A DNA stretch of 64,000 nt from Rhodanobacter sp. A1T4 (GTDB lineage Bacteria; Pseudomonadota; Gammaproteobacteria; Xanthomonadales; Rhodanobacteraceae): contig NZ_JACHCP010000005.1 of the NCBI RefSeq assembly GCF_014207185.1, positions 310,001 to 374,000 of the forward strand, in the 5' to 3' direction. Under the pieces are notes generated by a model. That model was not told where the DNA came from. It worked only from the letters and a program-made list of their open reading frames with translations, and ran no database searches. Numbering within the stretch: position 1 is the first letter of the stretch; each line of letters starts with the position of its first letter. The translations under genes and the position numbers were made by a program. This document shows positions 38,098 to 45,279 of this stretch, piece by piece.

Positions 38098-38137
38098 ACC
38101 ATGACCTTCGCCGTCTTTCGGCGGCGAAGGTCATGGT
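38098..38137. repeat. 16-base-pair perfect hairpin after the PNGase A gene
   Basis: ACCATGACCTTCGCCG (38098-38113) and CGGCGAAGGTCATGGT (38122-38137) are perfectly complementary with an eight-base loop. No U-tract follows on either side, so it is an unusually long stem without a standard terminator tail. Confidence 0.65.
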
Positions 38138-38255
38138 CCGCGCTCAATGCTCCGTCACAGCGCTGACATACGGCGCGTTTATGGTGACGACCGCTTCCGC
38201 CAAAGCGCCCGGCTCCGGGTGTCTTCGCGCGCGGTACGACTAATGCGCGAGTCTC

Positions 38256-38780
38256 ATGCCTTTTTCTGTTTCTGCTGCGCCGTCTCGACGCGGACTCTTT
38301 TTTGCCGCTGCTTTCGTTCTGATTCTCGTGGCGGGAGGCATTGGCTGGTACGTCCATGCGACAGGCACGGCCAAACCGGATTCTTCCGACGCGTCCGCCG
38401 CAGCGACCAATGCCGGCGGTGAGGACATCTTGTTGGGTTTGGCGAAAGCCGCAGTGAGCGAACACCGGCTAGTGGCGCCCGCGGGCAGCAATGCATACGA
38501 GTTCTACCTCAGCGTGCTCCAGCTCGATCCGAAAAACGCGATGGTGCCGGACCACCTGAGCGCGCTTTTCGCGGACGCTTGCAACGATGTGGAGCGTGCC
38601 ATCAATGCGCGCGATGTCGACGAGGCGCAGCGAGAGCTTTCCTTGTTGCGTGACTACGACAGCAACAATTACAAGCTGGCGTTATTGGGCAGCAAGCTCA
38701 GCGCGCAGCGCATGGTCATGACACGTGAGCATGAAGCGCAAGCCGCTGTAATCCAGGCGCAATCAGAAAGTACGCGCTAG
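38256..38780 (+). CDS. Membrane-anchored protein with a short helical repeat domain, unknown
   Basis: A 174-residue protein with one N-terminal anchor (about residues 14-34) and a mainly helical, acidic outer domain. AGSNAYEFYLSVLQLDPKNAMVPDHLSALF resembles a TPR-like pair, and ERAINARDVDEAQRELSLLRDYDSNNYKLALLGSKL is a second helical pair. Similar domains occur in TonB-family and TPR proteins of this group, but no TonB C-terminal domain is present. I do not assign a function. Confidence 0.65.
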   Translation: MPFSVSAAPSRRGLFFAAAFVLILVAGGIGWYVHATGTAKPDSSDASAAATNAGGEDILLGLAKAAVSEHRLVAPAGSNAYEFYLSVLQLDPKNAMVPDHLSALFADACNDVERAINARDVDEAQRELSLLRDYDSNNYKLALLGSKLSAQRMVMTREHEAQAAVIQAQSESTR

Positions 38781-38819
38781 CTGCTTTTTCGAACGGTTTT
38801 CCATGCCGGCGTTGCCTGT

Positions 38820-39149
38820 TCAGCGCAGCAGCGGCCCCGCCTTGCGCAATAGCAGTTCGACCAGCTCGGGTTGCATGAAGGCGTAGTCGTCGCGAATACC
38901 CAGCACCACGATGCGTTTGCCTTTCAGATGCGTGCGATGGCGCATCAGCAAGCGTCGGCGATGCGCCGATTCCATCACGAGAATCAGGTTCGCCCAATCA
39001 AGCTGTTCTACCGACAATGGTGTGTTCGCGTCGTCGGCGAGGCCGGCTGAATCGGTATCCACATTCGGCCATGCCGTAAATACCTGCTCGGCGGTTGGGC
39101 TGCGCAGCCGGTTGCGACTACACAGAAACAGTACGCGGTGCACGGGCAT
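38820..39149 (-). CDS. Low-molecular-weight protein-tyrosine-phosphatase-like protein
   Basis: A 109-residue protein, shorter than typical LMW phosphatases (about 150). It begins VHRVLFLCSRNRLRSPTAEQVF, which holds the C-x5-R phosphate loop followed by Ser. ILVMESAHRRRLL is the next family strand. The usual DPY/DPF aspartate loop near the C-terminus is not clear; only RDDYAFMQPELVELL is present. It starts in the overlapping TGATG with the gamma-carbonic anhydrase gene, indicating coupling. Confidence 0.75.
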   Translation of the reverse strand: MPVHRVLFLCSRNRLRSPTAEQVFTAWPNVDTDSAGLADDANTPLSVEQLDWANLILVMESAHRRRLLMRHRTHLKGKRIVVLGIRDDYAFMQPELVELLLRKAGPLLR

Positions 39150-39685
39150 CAGCCGGCGGCCAGATACTCGTCTTTCAGCCGCACATAGTGGTCAGCCGAG
39201 TAATGCAGCTGCTCGATCTGCGTATCGCTGAGCAGCCGCACGAACTTGGCCGGATTGCCCAGCCACAGCTCGCGCTCGCCGACGACCTTGCCTGGGGGAA
39301 TCACGCTGCCAGCACCGACGAAGCCGTATTTTTTTATCGTGGCGCCATCGAGCACCGTGGACCCCATGCCGATCAGGCAGAAGTCCTCGATCGAGCAGGC
39401 ATGGATCACGGCGCCGTGACCCACGGTCACGTCTTCGCCAATGATGGTCGGGAAGCCGCCAGGCGAATACGGGCCGTCGTGGGTGACATGCACGATCGTG
39501 CCGTCCTGCACATTGCTGCGCGCACCGACGCGGATGTAATGCACATCGCCGCGCAGTACCACGCCAGGCCAGATCGATACGTCGTCACCGAGTACCACGT
39601 CACCGATCACGGTCGCAGCGGGATCAACGTAGACGCGTTCGCCGAGGGTTGGGACGAATCCTTTGTAGCTTCGTATCGAGGTCAT
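39149..39685 (-). CDS. Gamma-carbonic anhydrase family protein (left-handed beta-helix)
   Basis: A 178-residue hexapeptide-repeat protein. It starts MTSIRSYKGFVPTLGERVYVDPAATVIGDVVLGDDVSIWPG and has the metal-binding histidines in GTIVHVTHDGPYS and GHGAVIHACSIEDFCLIGMGS. Members form trimers and bind zinc or iron; some hydrate CO2, others do not. Its stop overlaps the phosphatase start by one base. Confidence 0.88.
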   Translation of the reverse strand: MTSIRSYKGFVPTLGERVYVDPAATVIGDVVLGDDVSIWPGVVLRGDVHYIRVGARSNVQDGTIVHVTHDGPYSPGGFPTIIGEDVTVGHGAVIHACSIEDFCLIGMGSTVLDGATIKKYGFVGAGSVIPPGKVVGERELWLGNPAKFVRLLSDTQIEQLHYSADHYVRLKDEYLAAG

Positions 39686-39891
39686 GGAAGCATTCTAGCG
39701 TTCGCGATCGTGCGGCGGCGGTCAATCATTGCATCGCGGTGTATTCGCTTTTCTACGACCCCGCACGCCATGGTGCCAATCGATACCGTAAAGCAGGTGA
39801 CGGCCTCGTTCTCTAGGCACTTTCAATCGATTTCATCACGCCTCAAAACTTCCGAAGCGTAAATTCTTGCCATGCTGCGATGTAACACCGA

Positions 39892-39907
39892 AACCTGTTG
39901 ACAGGTT
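39892..39907. promoter_or_regulatory. Perfect 16-base palindrome with embedded -35-like TTGACA
   Basis: AACCTGTTGACAGGTT: seven-base arms around TG. TTGACA is at 39898-39903. The half-site ACCTGT/ACAGGT is the half-site of LuxR-type boxes, but those have longer spacers, so the binding protein is unknown. It lies 220 bases before the precursor gene. Confidence 0.5.
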
Positions 39908-40082
39908 GGCGTGTCTGAAAGCACTGTCCGAAGGCGGAACTTGGATATTGGGGGCGCGATTGGACTGTTAACCAATTAGGCCTACGGGAGTTTCGCGAGC
40001 ACGTGAACGTCAATGTCCGGAGCTGGCTCCAATTGTGCGATACGTCTAGTAAAGGGAGCTACCGGATTCTTCAATACCTCTC

Positions 40083-40100
40083 ATGATTGATACGAATCAT
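40083..40100. promoter_or_regulatory. Inverted repeat ATGATT-N6-AATCAT upstream of the precursor gene
   Basis: Six-base arms separated by GATACG, centred 35 bases before the precursor start. It could be an operator or an RNA hairpin in the leader. Confidence 0.4.
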
Positions 40101-40126
40101 GGTCAATAATCAAATGGAGAAAGATT

Positions 40127-40330
40127 ATGCAATTGAATGACGAAATCGTTTCAGGTTGGCTCAGTGGTTCCGACAGCAGCAGCGGCTACGACAATCCGGC
40201 CGGCCCGCTGTATATCGAGGGACTGGCCGTTACTGAAGCGGCACTGACGAGCGCAGGTCCCGAGATAATCACTTTGACATTGCGCGGAAGTACGACCTGT
40301 TCAGTGGCTGGTGGTTGCGCTTGCTGTTGA
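40127..40330 (+). CDS. lanA: Putative class II lanthipeptide precursor (LanA)
   Basis: A 67-residue peptide with GGAGA seven bases before the ATG. The first two thirds are acidic and leader-like (for example GWLSGSDSSSGYDNPAGPLY). The last 13 residues are STTCSVAGGCACC, with Ser/Thr at 55, 56, 57 and 59 and Cys at 58, 64, 66 and 67: four possible dehydration sites and four thiols. It lies 106 bases before a complete lanM on the same strand, the expected partner. No classical GG or GA cleavage site is seen; cleavage after residue 44 (TSAG) or 54 (LRG) is possible. Precursor identity is inferred from position and composition, not homology. Confidence 0.75.
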   Translation: MQLNDEIVSGWLSGSDSSSGYDNPAGPLYIEGLAVTEAALTSAGPEIITLTLRGSTTCSVAGGCACC

Positions 40331-40339
40331 TCTAGGTTG

Positions 40340-40386
40340 CCGCCTGCGTGTATCAATTTTGTTTGTGCTTACGTACGCGCAGGCGG
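40340..40386 (+). terminator. Hairpin between precursor and lanM, possible attenuator
   Basis: CCGCCTGCGTGTA (40340-40352) pairs with TACGCGCAGGCGG (40374-40386), with one G-U pair, over a 21-base loop, and is followed by TCTTTCC. A partial terminator here would give more precursor than synthetase mRNA, as is common in lantibiotic operons. Confidence 0.5.
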
Positions 40387-40436
40387 TCTTTCCGGCCAAT
40401 TTCGGCCCCATGAACTGAAAGGACTCTTGGTGCACG

Positions 40437-43337
40437 ATGACCGAAACCAACGCATCGGATGCCTTTGCGCGCATCATCGAACACTTTGCTGCTCCAACGT
40501 GCGTTTCCTTCGCCACGCAGCTTGCGCAAATCGCATATGGACTGGATCCTGAAGAAGCGGCACTGATCCAGTCGGTTGCCGAACAGGCTCTGCAAAATAG
40601 TGCGCGGCTCAGACTTAGTCGATTAATGCTGCTGGAACTACATGCGTCCAAGTTGGCGGGTGAACTGAACGCAGGAGATGAAGCCGGCCAATTTGCACAA
40701 TTCGTCGAAAACGCATTAAAGCCTGCCTTTGCCGAACATCTCGATCGCCGCTATCCACCATTGAGCGCGCGTCTGCGGCGCCTGCTGGCCCAGCAGGCCA
40801 ATGCCATTCACTCGCTGGTGGTGCGCTTTATTGCCGATCGCGGAGAACTGGGGCGCCTGCTGGAACAGCCTGCCGGGCGTTTGATCGGAGTGACTTTGGG
40901 CCAAGGCGATTTGCATGCGGGTGGCCAGACCGTGGCTCGGCTGTCGCTGGATGGCGGCGAGGTCATGTACAAGCCACGTTCGCTGCGTGTCGACGAGATG
41001 CTTGAGGCGTTTCTTGGCAGCGTATTCGGTGACGCGGTCGATCGCGTGCGTGTGCCGCAGGTGATCGATCGCGGCGACTATGGTTGGGCGGCTTTTGTCA
41101 CGCATCGTTATTGCTCCGGTGAAGATGAACTGCGGACCTTCTATCGTGGCTTGGGTCACTGGCTGGCGGTATTACGCCTGCTCGGTGGTACCGACATTCA
41201 CCTGGAAAACCTCATTGCCGTCGGTCCGGTGCCGATAGTGATCGATGTGGAAAGCCTGTTTTCGATCCCTTCTTCGGCTCCACCTTCCGGATACGGCCAA
41301 GCCTACGATCTTGCCGCCGCGATGATCCGCAGCTCGGTATTGCGCACGGGCATCGTGCCGTACCGCACGCCAGCGCTTGGATTCAATGGGGTCGATGTTT
41401 CCGCTGCTGGCGCACTGCCCGATCAGCAGCCATTGGTGCACAAGCCGATCATTGTCGACGAAGGCACCATGTCGGCAAGGGTCGAGGTCGTCAGCGTGGA
41501 CATGGTTTCGTCATTGAACCATCCCAGTCCGCGTCCGAAGGTATCCCTTTACTGGGACCAGATCAGCGAAGGATTCCTCGAAGCCAGTGCACGTCTGCAC
41601 TCCCTCGATGCCGAGGAGCGTCTTGCGCCGCTGCTGGCTCGCTTCGAGGGTTGCCGAGTGCGCGATGTCCGCCGACCCACCCAGGCTTATGTGGAGCTTG
41701 GCCGCATGCTGTGGCATCCAGCTTCGCTGCACGATGAAGACAAGGCCATCGAGCGTGTTCGCGACCTTCTCGCACGCAATGCCGCCATAATGCCGATCGC
41801 ACCATCGGCGCCAGAAGAGATCATGGCCGAGATCGACGACCTGCGTCATGGCGATGTGCCGATCTTCGTTGCGTCGTTGAGCCGGTCCCAGATCGATGAG
41901 GTTTATGCCGACTGGCGGGCCATGCGCATCGAGCTTGAGGAACTGACGATACGCAGTGCGCTCGTTGCGACCGATCTCAACCAGCGTCTTCGCGATCGCG
42001 AAGAAGAGAGCAGCGGACGTTTCTACGCCGCTCAGCGGCCACACACCCACCGGCTCGACGAACGCCGACGCAAGCTGGCTGCCAGTGCGGTCGAGCGTCT
42101 GTTGCGGCTGGCCGTGCGGGGCGACGATGGCTCGGCGACCTGGATTACGCCAGAAATCGGTCGGAGTGGTTGGGCGGTTCAACCCGTCTATGCCGATGTG
42201 TACTTCGGTCTCGGCGGCATTGCGTCGGCGTTGGCTGGCTACCGGTTCGAGGTCGAGCATGGCCGTGCTGACGCAGTGCCCGGGCTCGATGAAGCATTGG
42301 CGGGAGCCTTGAAGGTCATGCGGTCCATGGAGGTAGCCGACAAACCGCAGACAGTTGGTGGTTTTTCCGGCTATGGCGCACAGATCTGGGCCTGGTTGAG
42401 CCTGTATGAGCTGCAGCAAGATCCGGAGTTGCTGGCACGTGCCATTGCGCGTGCCGAAGCTCTGGAACAAGAAGGTTTCGAAGGCGACGAACTGTTCGAC
42501 ATCATCGATGGCGCCAGTGGCGCGATCATTCCGTTGCTGGGGCTGGCCGAAGTCACCGGCGACTCACGCTGGCACGTGCTCGCAGCACGCGCGGCGCAGC
42601 GTCTGGAAGCGACCGCGATCATTGATGAGCGCGGTGCGCGCTGGCCGATGGCAGGGACCGCGGAGCCGGCCGGTGGATTCGCGCATGGTGCGGCCGGCGT
42701 CGCCTGGTCGCTGGCGCGGCTGGCGCTGACCGCCGCTGGCAGCGCGGAAGATCGTGCTCGTTGGGTTGCGTTGTCGGATCAGGCGTTCGCCTTTCAGGAC
42801 TCACTCTACGATGAAGCGCAAGGCAACTGGATCGACATACGCGCAAACGCCGGCGACAACAGCTTCCATACCTGGTGCAACGGTAGCGTCGGCATTGGCC
42901 TGGCTGCTGGCGATCTGTATGCGCGCACGCGCGATCTGCGTCATTTGCGGACGTTGCGCCGGGCGGCTGCCGCTGGCCGCGGCAAGTGGGGTAGCAGCCA
43001 TACTCTGTGCCATGGCGACATGTCGCTATGGGAACTGCATGTGCGCGCCGCGGAACTGGACCCGGACGGCTGCGCTACCGATCCGAACGAGGCCACCGCA
43101 GAGATCGTCTCTGCCATTGAAGAGCACCGCGGTATGGTCGGCGGGCTGACGCGTGCGGCTTTCACACCGGGTCTCATGACTGGACTGGCTGGGGCGATCC
43201 ACGGCCTCAACCGAATGCATCCGGAGTGCACCCTCGCCTCACCGTTGCTGCTTGAACGTCGTGGGCAGAGACATAAGTTGAAGGGTGCCGTTTCGCAGAA
43301 AACGATCGAAGCGTCAGAGATGCAGGTTGAGCGATAA
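40437..43337 (+). CDS. lanM: Class II lanthipeptide synthetase (LanM)
   Basis: A 966-residue bifunctional enzyme of full family length. The N-terminal dehydratase (DUF4135 type) shows MYKPRSL with Lys179, GGTDIHLENL with Asp253, His255, Glu257 and Asn258, and VIDVESLF with Asp270 and Glu272. Together these give the phosphorylation/elimination site. The C-terminal LanC-like cyclase has the zinc ligands Cys814 (WCNGS), Cys858 and His859 (LCHGD), plus GLGGIASAL, GFSGYGAQIWAWLSLY, GFAHGAAGVAWSLARL and GLMTGLAGAIHGLNR. It would dehydrate Ser/Thr and join them to Cys as (methyl)lanthionine in the precursor. All catalytic residues looked for are present. There is no attached or neighbouring LanT transporter. 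The ATG at 40437 is used. Confidence 0.95.
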   Translation: MTETNASDAFARIIEHFAAPTCVSFATQLAQIAYGLDPEEAALIQSVAEQALQNSARLRLSRLMLLELHASKLAGELNAGDEAGQFAQFVENALKPAFAEHLDRRYPPLSARLRRLLAQQANAIHSLVVRFIADRGELGRLLEQPAGRLIGVTLGQGDLHAGGQTVARLSLDGGEVMYKPRSLRVDEMLEAFLGSVFGDAVDRVRVPQVIDRGDYGWAAFVTHRYCSGEDELRTFYRGLGHWLAVLRLLGGTDIHLENLIAVGPVPIVIDVESLFSIPSSAPPSGYGQAYDLAAAMIRSSVLRTGIVPYRTPALGFNGVDVSAAGALPDQQPLVHKPIIVDEGTMSARVEVVSVDMVSSLNHPSPRPKVSLYWDQISEGFLEASARLHSLDAEERLAPLLARFEGCRVRDVRRPTQAYVELGRMLWHPASLHDEDKAIERVRDLLARNAAIMPIAPSAPEEIMAEIDDLRHGDVPIFVASLSRSQIDEVYADWRAMRIELEELTIRSALVATDLNQRLRDREEESSGRFYAAQRPHTHRLDERRRKLAASAVERLLRLAVRGDDGSATWITPEIGRSGWAVQPVYADVYFGLGGIASALAGYRFEVEHGRADAVPGLDEALAGALKVMRSMEVADKPQTVGGFSGYGAQIWAWLSLYELQQDPELLARAIARAEALEQEGFEGDELFDIIDGASGAIIPLLGLAEVTGDSRWHVLAARAAQRLEATAIIDERGARWPMAGTAEPAGGFAHGAAGVAWSLARLALTAAGSAEDRARWVALSDQAFAFQDSLYDEAQGNWIDIRANAGDNSFHTWCNGSVGIGLAAGDLYARTRDLRHLRTLRRAAAAGRGKWGSSHTLCHGDMSLWELHVRAAELDPDGCATDPNEATAEIVSAIEEHRGMVGGLTRAAFTPGLMTGLAGAIHGLNRMHPECTLASPLLLERRGQRHKLKGAVSQKTIEASEMQVER

Positions 43338-43375
43338 GCGGCCAGAAGATCGAGTCAAGCATCGCTTCAATCAAG

Positions 43376-45121
43376 CTATTGCAGCAGATTCAGCACCTCA
43401 ATCGCATGTTGGTAGCCAGAGTCGATCGCGCGCTGCCAGTCCTTCCAATCGAGCATGCCGATATGGTCCAGTGGCGGCGTGAACAGCAGCTGGGCCTGCG
43501 CGCGGCGGCGCAAGCTGGCCTCCTCGCCATTGACCATGCCGGCGCGGACCAGGGTGGAAACCAGTCCCGGTCGCCGCACCGTTTTGTTTTGCAGCAACAC
43601 TCGCCACCACGGTGGGCTGGACGATTCCTCGACATTGGTTCGCAGCGCAATATCGGCCTGCACGTCCAGCGCGGTGATGTGCGCGATGCCGTCGGCAGCC
43701 ATCACGTCGGTGGGCAGGTTGTTGACCAGCGCGCCATCGACATGCACTTCGCCCTTTTGAAGCACCGGCGGCAGCACGCCGGGTATCGCGCTGGACGCGC
43801 GCAGCCACAGCCACAGCGGCCCGTGCCGGTGCACCGCCTGTCCGCCGCCGGATAACCGGGTCGACACGCAGAAGTAGGGCAGATGCAGATCTTCGATATC
43901 CAGTACGCCGAACGTGCGACGCAGCATGCGCGAGGCGTGGTGGCCGCGGGTCAGCGCCAGCAGCGGCACCGTCCAGTCCGACAGCGGGCGTCCTTCGACG
44001 AAGGCGCGCCGAAAGATCTCGGTCATCGTCTCGATATCCCAGCCGTTTGCCACGCCGGCGCCGAGGATCGCGCCGATGCTGGTGCCACCCACGGCATCGA
44101 ACGCATGCCCTGCTTCACGCAGTGCGCGCAGTGCGCCCAGGTGGGCCAGTCCGCGTGCGCCACCGCCAGCCAGCACCAGTCCGCGGCCGTGGCCGCTGAC
44201 CAGTCGCGCCAACCGCACGATGTCGGCGTTGCCGCAGATATGGTGATGCTGCAGCTCGCCGCTGAATACGGCACGCCAGCGTTGCGCCGCGCCCAGCGCC
44301 ACCTGATGGCCCGCGTGCAGCAGGATCAGATGCCGTGGCCGATGTCGCACGCGAGCCGCATGCACCGGCATCATGGTCGGCCAATCGCGTGCCGGCTGTG
44401 CGGCCAGTGCCGGCAGCAGCAGCACATCGGCCTGGCGCAGGCAGCGCTCGCGCCAGAGGGCGTCGTCGGGCCGGCTCTTGCCAGGTCTGTCGTCGCGCGG
44501 CACGTCCAGATAGATCACAAATCGATGCTGCGCCTCGCGCTCGGCAAACCAGTCGCTACCGCGTCCGCGACCCAGTTCGGCGTCGATCACCAGACAGTTG
44601 CCGTAGCTTTCCAGCGCCATCATCAGCTGCATGGTCAGCGCGCGAACGGGCACCCCACCATCCAGCGGCAGCACGGCAAAGGTACGCGGCAGGCCTGGTG
44701 CTTCTTCACCACGCTCGCGCCGCTGCAGGCGCTCGATGGCCGTGCGCGCAACACCCAGCAGCGCCTGCGGATGCATTGCCAGTACGCGCTCGAACGCAGC
44801 TCGATCGAGTCGCAACAACTCGCTGTCACGCAACGCGCGGACCATGCGTTCGCGTGTCTCGCCACCCAGCAGGCTGATCTCGCCGACGCTTTCCCCGGCG
44901 CTCACCAGATGCCGCAACACGCTGGGGCTGTCGAACACGCCGAGGCTGCCGCTTTTCACCAGATACAGCGCGTCGGCCGGTTCGCCCGGTTTGAACAGCG
45001 GTCGCCCGCCGGGCAGGCCGAACCACACCAGCTCATCACCCAACGCCTGCAGCGCTGCTGGCGGCAACTGCGCGAACATGGTGCTGGCTTGCAACAGTTG
45101 TCTGACATCCGTTCGCCACAT
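43376..45121 (-). CDS. Patatin-like phospholipase with N-terminal cyclic-nucleotide-binding domain
   Basis: A 581-residue protein. Residues about 10-125 are a CAP-type cyclic-nucleotide-binding domain (MFAQLPPAALQALGDELVWFGLPGGRPLFKPGEPADALYLVKSG). A Rossmann-like linker follows, then a patatin domain. The patatin oxyanion motif is GGGARGLAHLGAL, the nucleophile is Ser348 in GGTSIGAI, and the aspartate is Asp462 in VDGALVNNLPTD. This is the neuropathy-target-esterase-like arrangement. It hydrolyses lipid esters, perhaps under cyclic-nucleotide control; its regulation is inferred. It converges on lanM with 38 bases between. Confidence 0.9.
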   Translation of the reverse strand: MWRTDVRQLLQASTMFAQLPPAALQALGDELVWFGLPGGRPLFKPGEPADALYLVKSGSLGVFDSPSVLRHLVSAGESVGEISLLGGETRERMVRALRDSELLRLDRAAFERVLAMHPQALLGVARTAIERLQRRERGEEAPGLPRTFAVLPLDGGVPVRALTMQLMMALESYGNCLVIDAELGRGRGSDWFAEREAQHRFVIYLDVPRDDRPGKSRPDDALWRERCLRQADVLLLPALAAQPARDWPTMMPVHAARVRHRPRHLILLHAGHQVALGAAQRWRAVFSGELQHHHICGNADIVRLARLVSGHGRGLVLAGGGARGLAHLGALRALREAGHAFDAVGGTSIGAILGAGVANGWDIETMTEIFRRAFVEGRPLSDWTVPLLALTRGHHASRMLRRTFGVLDIEDLHLPYFCVSTRLSGGGQAVHRHGPLWLWLRASSAIPGVLPPVLQKGEVHVDGALVNNLPTDVMAADGIAHITALDVQADIALRTNVEESSSPPWWRVLLQNKTVRRPGLVSTLVRAGMVNGEEASLRRRAQAQLLFTPPLDHIGMLDWKDWQRAIDSGYQHAIEVLNLLQ

Positions 45122-45279
45122 GGCGAGGATGTTACGGGGCCAATCATGACAATACGGCGCAACCGGGGACTCAGCGGCGTGCGTTATTCAATCATCCGGT
45201 GCACTGCGTGCGGCTTTGTTGCGCTTGATTTCACGCGCTGTCGTCGCCACGCTGCAGGTCTTGAGGAAACTTGCATGAG

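Larger units (their letters stand above)
39686..40126. other. 441-base leader of the lanthipeptide locus, no convincing gene
   Basis: This stretch is AT-richer than both flanks; hand-counting 39841-39900 gives 28 G+C of 60. It holds a perfect palindrome (39892-39907) and a dyad (40083-40100). Two short open frames (39770-39862 and 39919-40086) look non-coding. The ribosome site GGAGA at 40116-40120 belongs to the precursor peptide gene. Confidence 0.6.

Noticed and set aside
39770-39862. 30-codon open frame upstream of the lanthipeptide genes, considered as a second precursor
   Set aside because: It has no cysteine and no good ribosome site, so it cannot be a lanthionine substrate.
39892-39907. 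LuxR-type quorum-sensing box
   Set aside because: The half-sites fit, but the spacer is two bases rather than the usual longer one, and no luxR/luxI gene is present.
39919-40086. Open stretch ending near 40086 on the plus strand, considered as a gene remnant
   Set aside because: No start with a ribosome site and no recognisable family; too short to call a pseudogene.
40105-40110. AATAAT as a -10 box for lanA
   Set aside because: Only 16 bases before the start codon, so it would place the transcript start on the ribosome site; no matching -35.
41511-42470. Open frame of 319 codons on the minus strand inside lanM
   Set aside because: Antisense to the complete LanM, with no motif or ribosome site.
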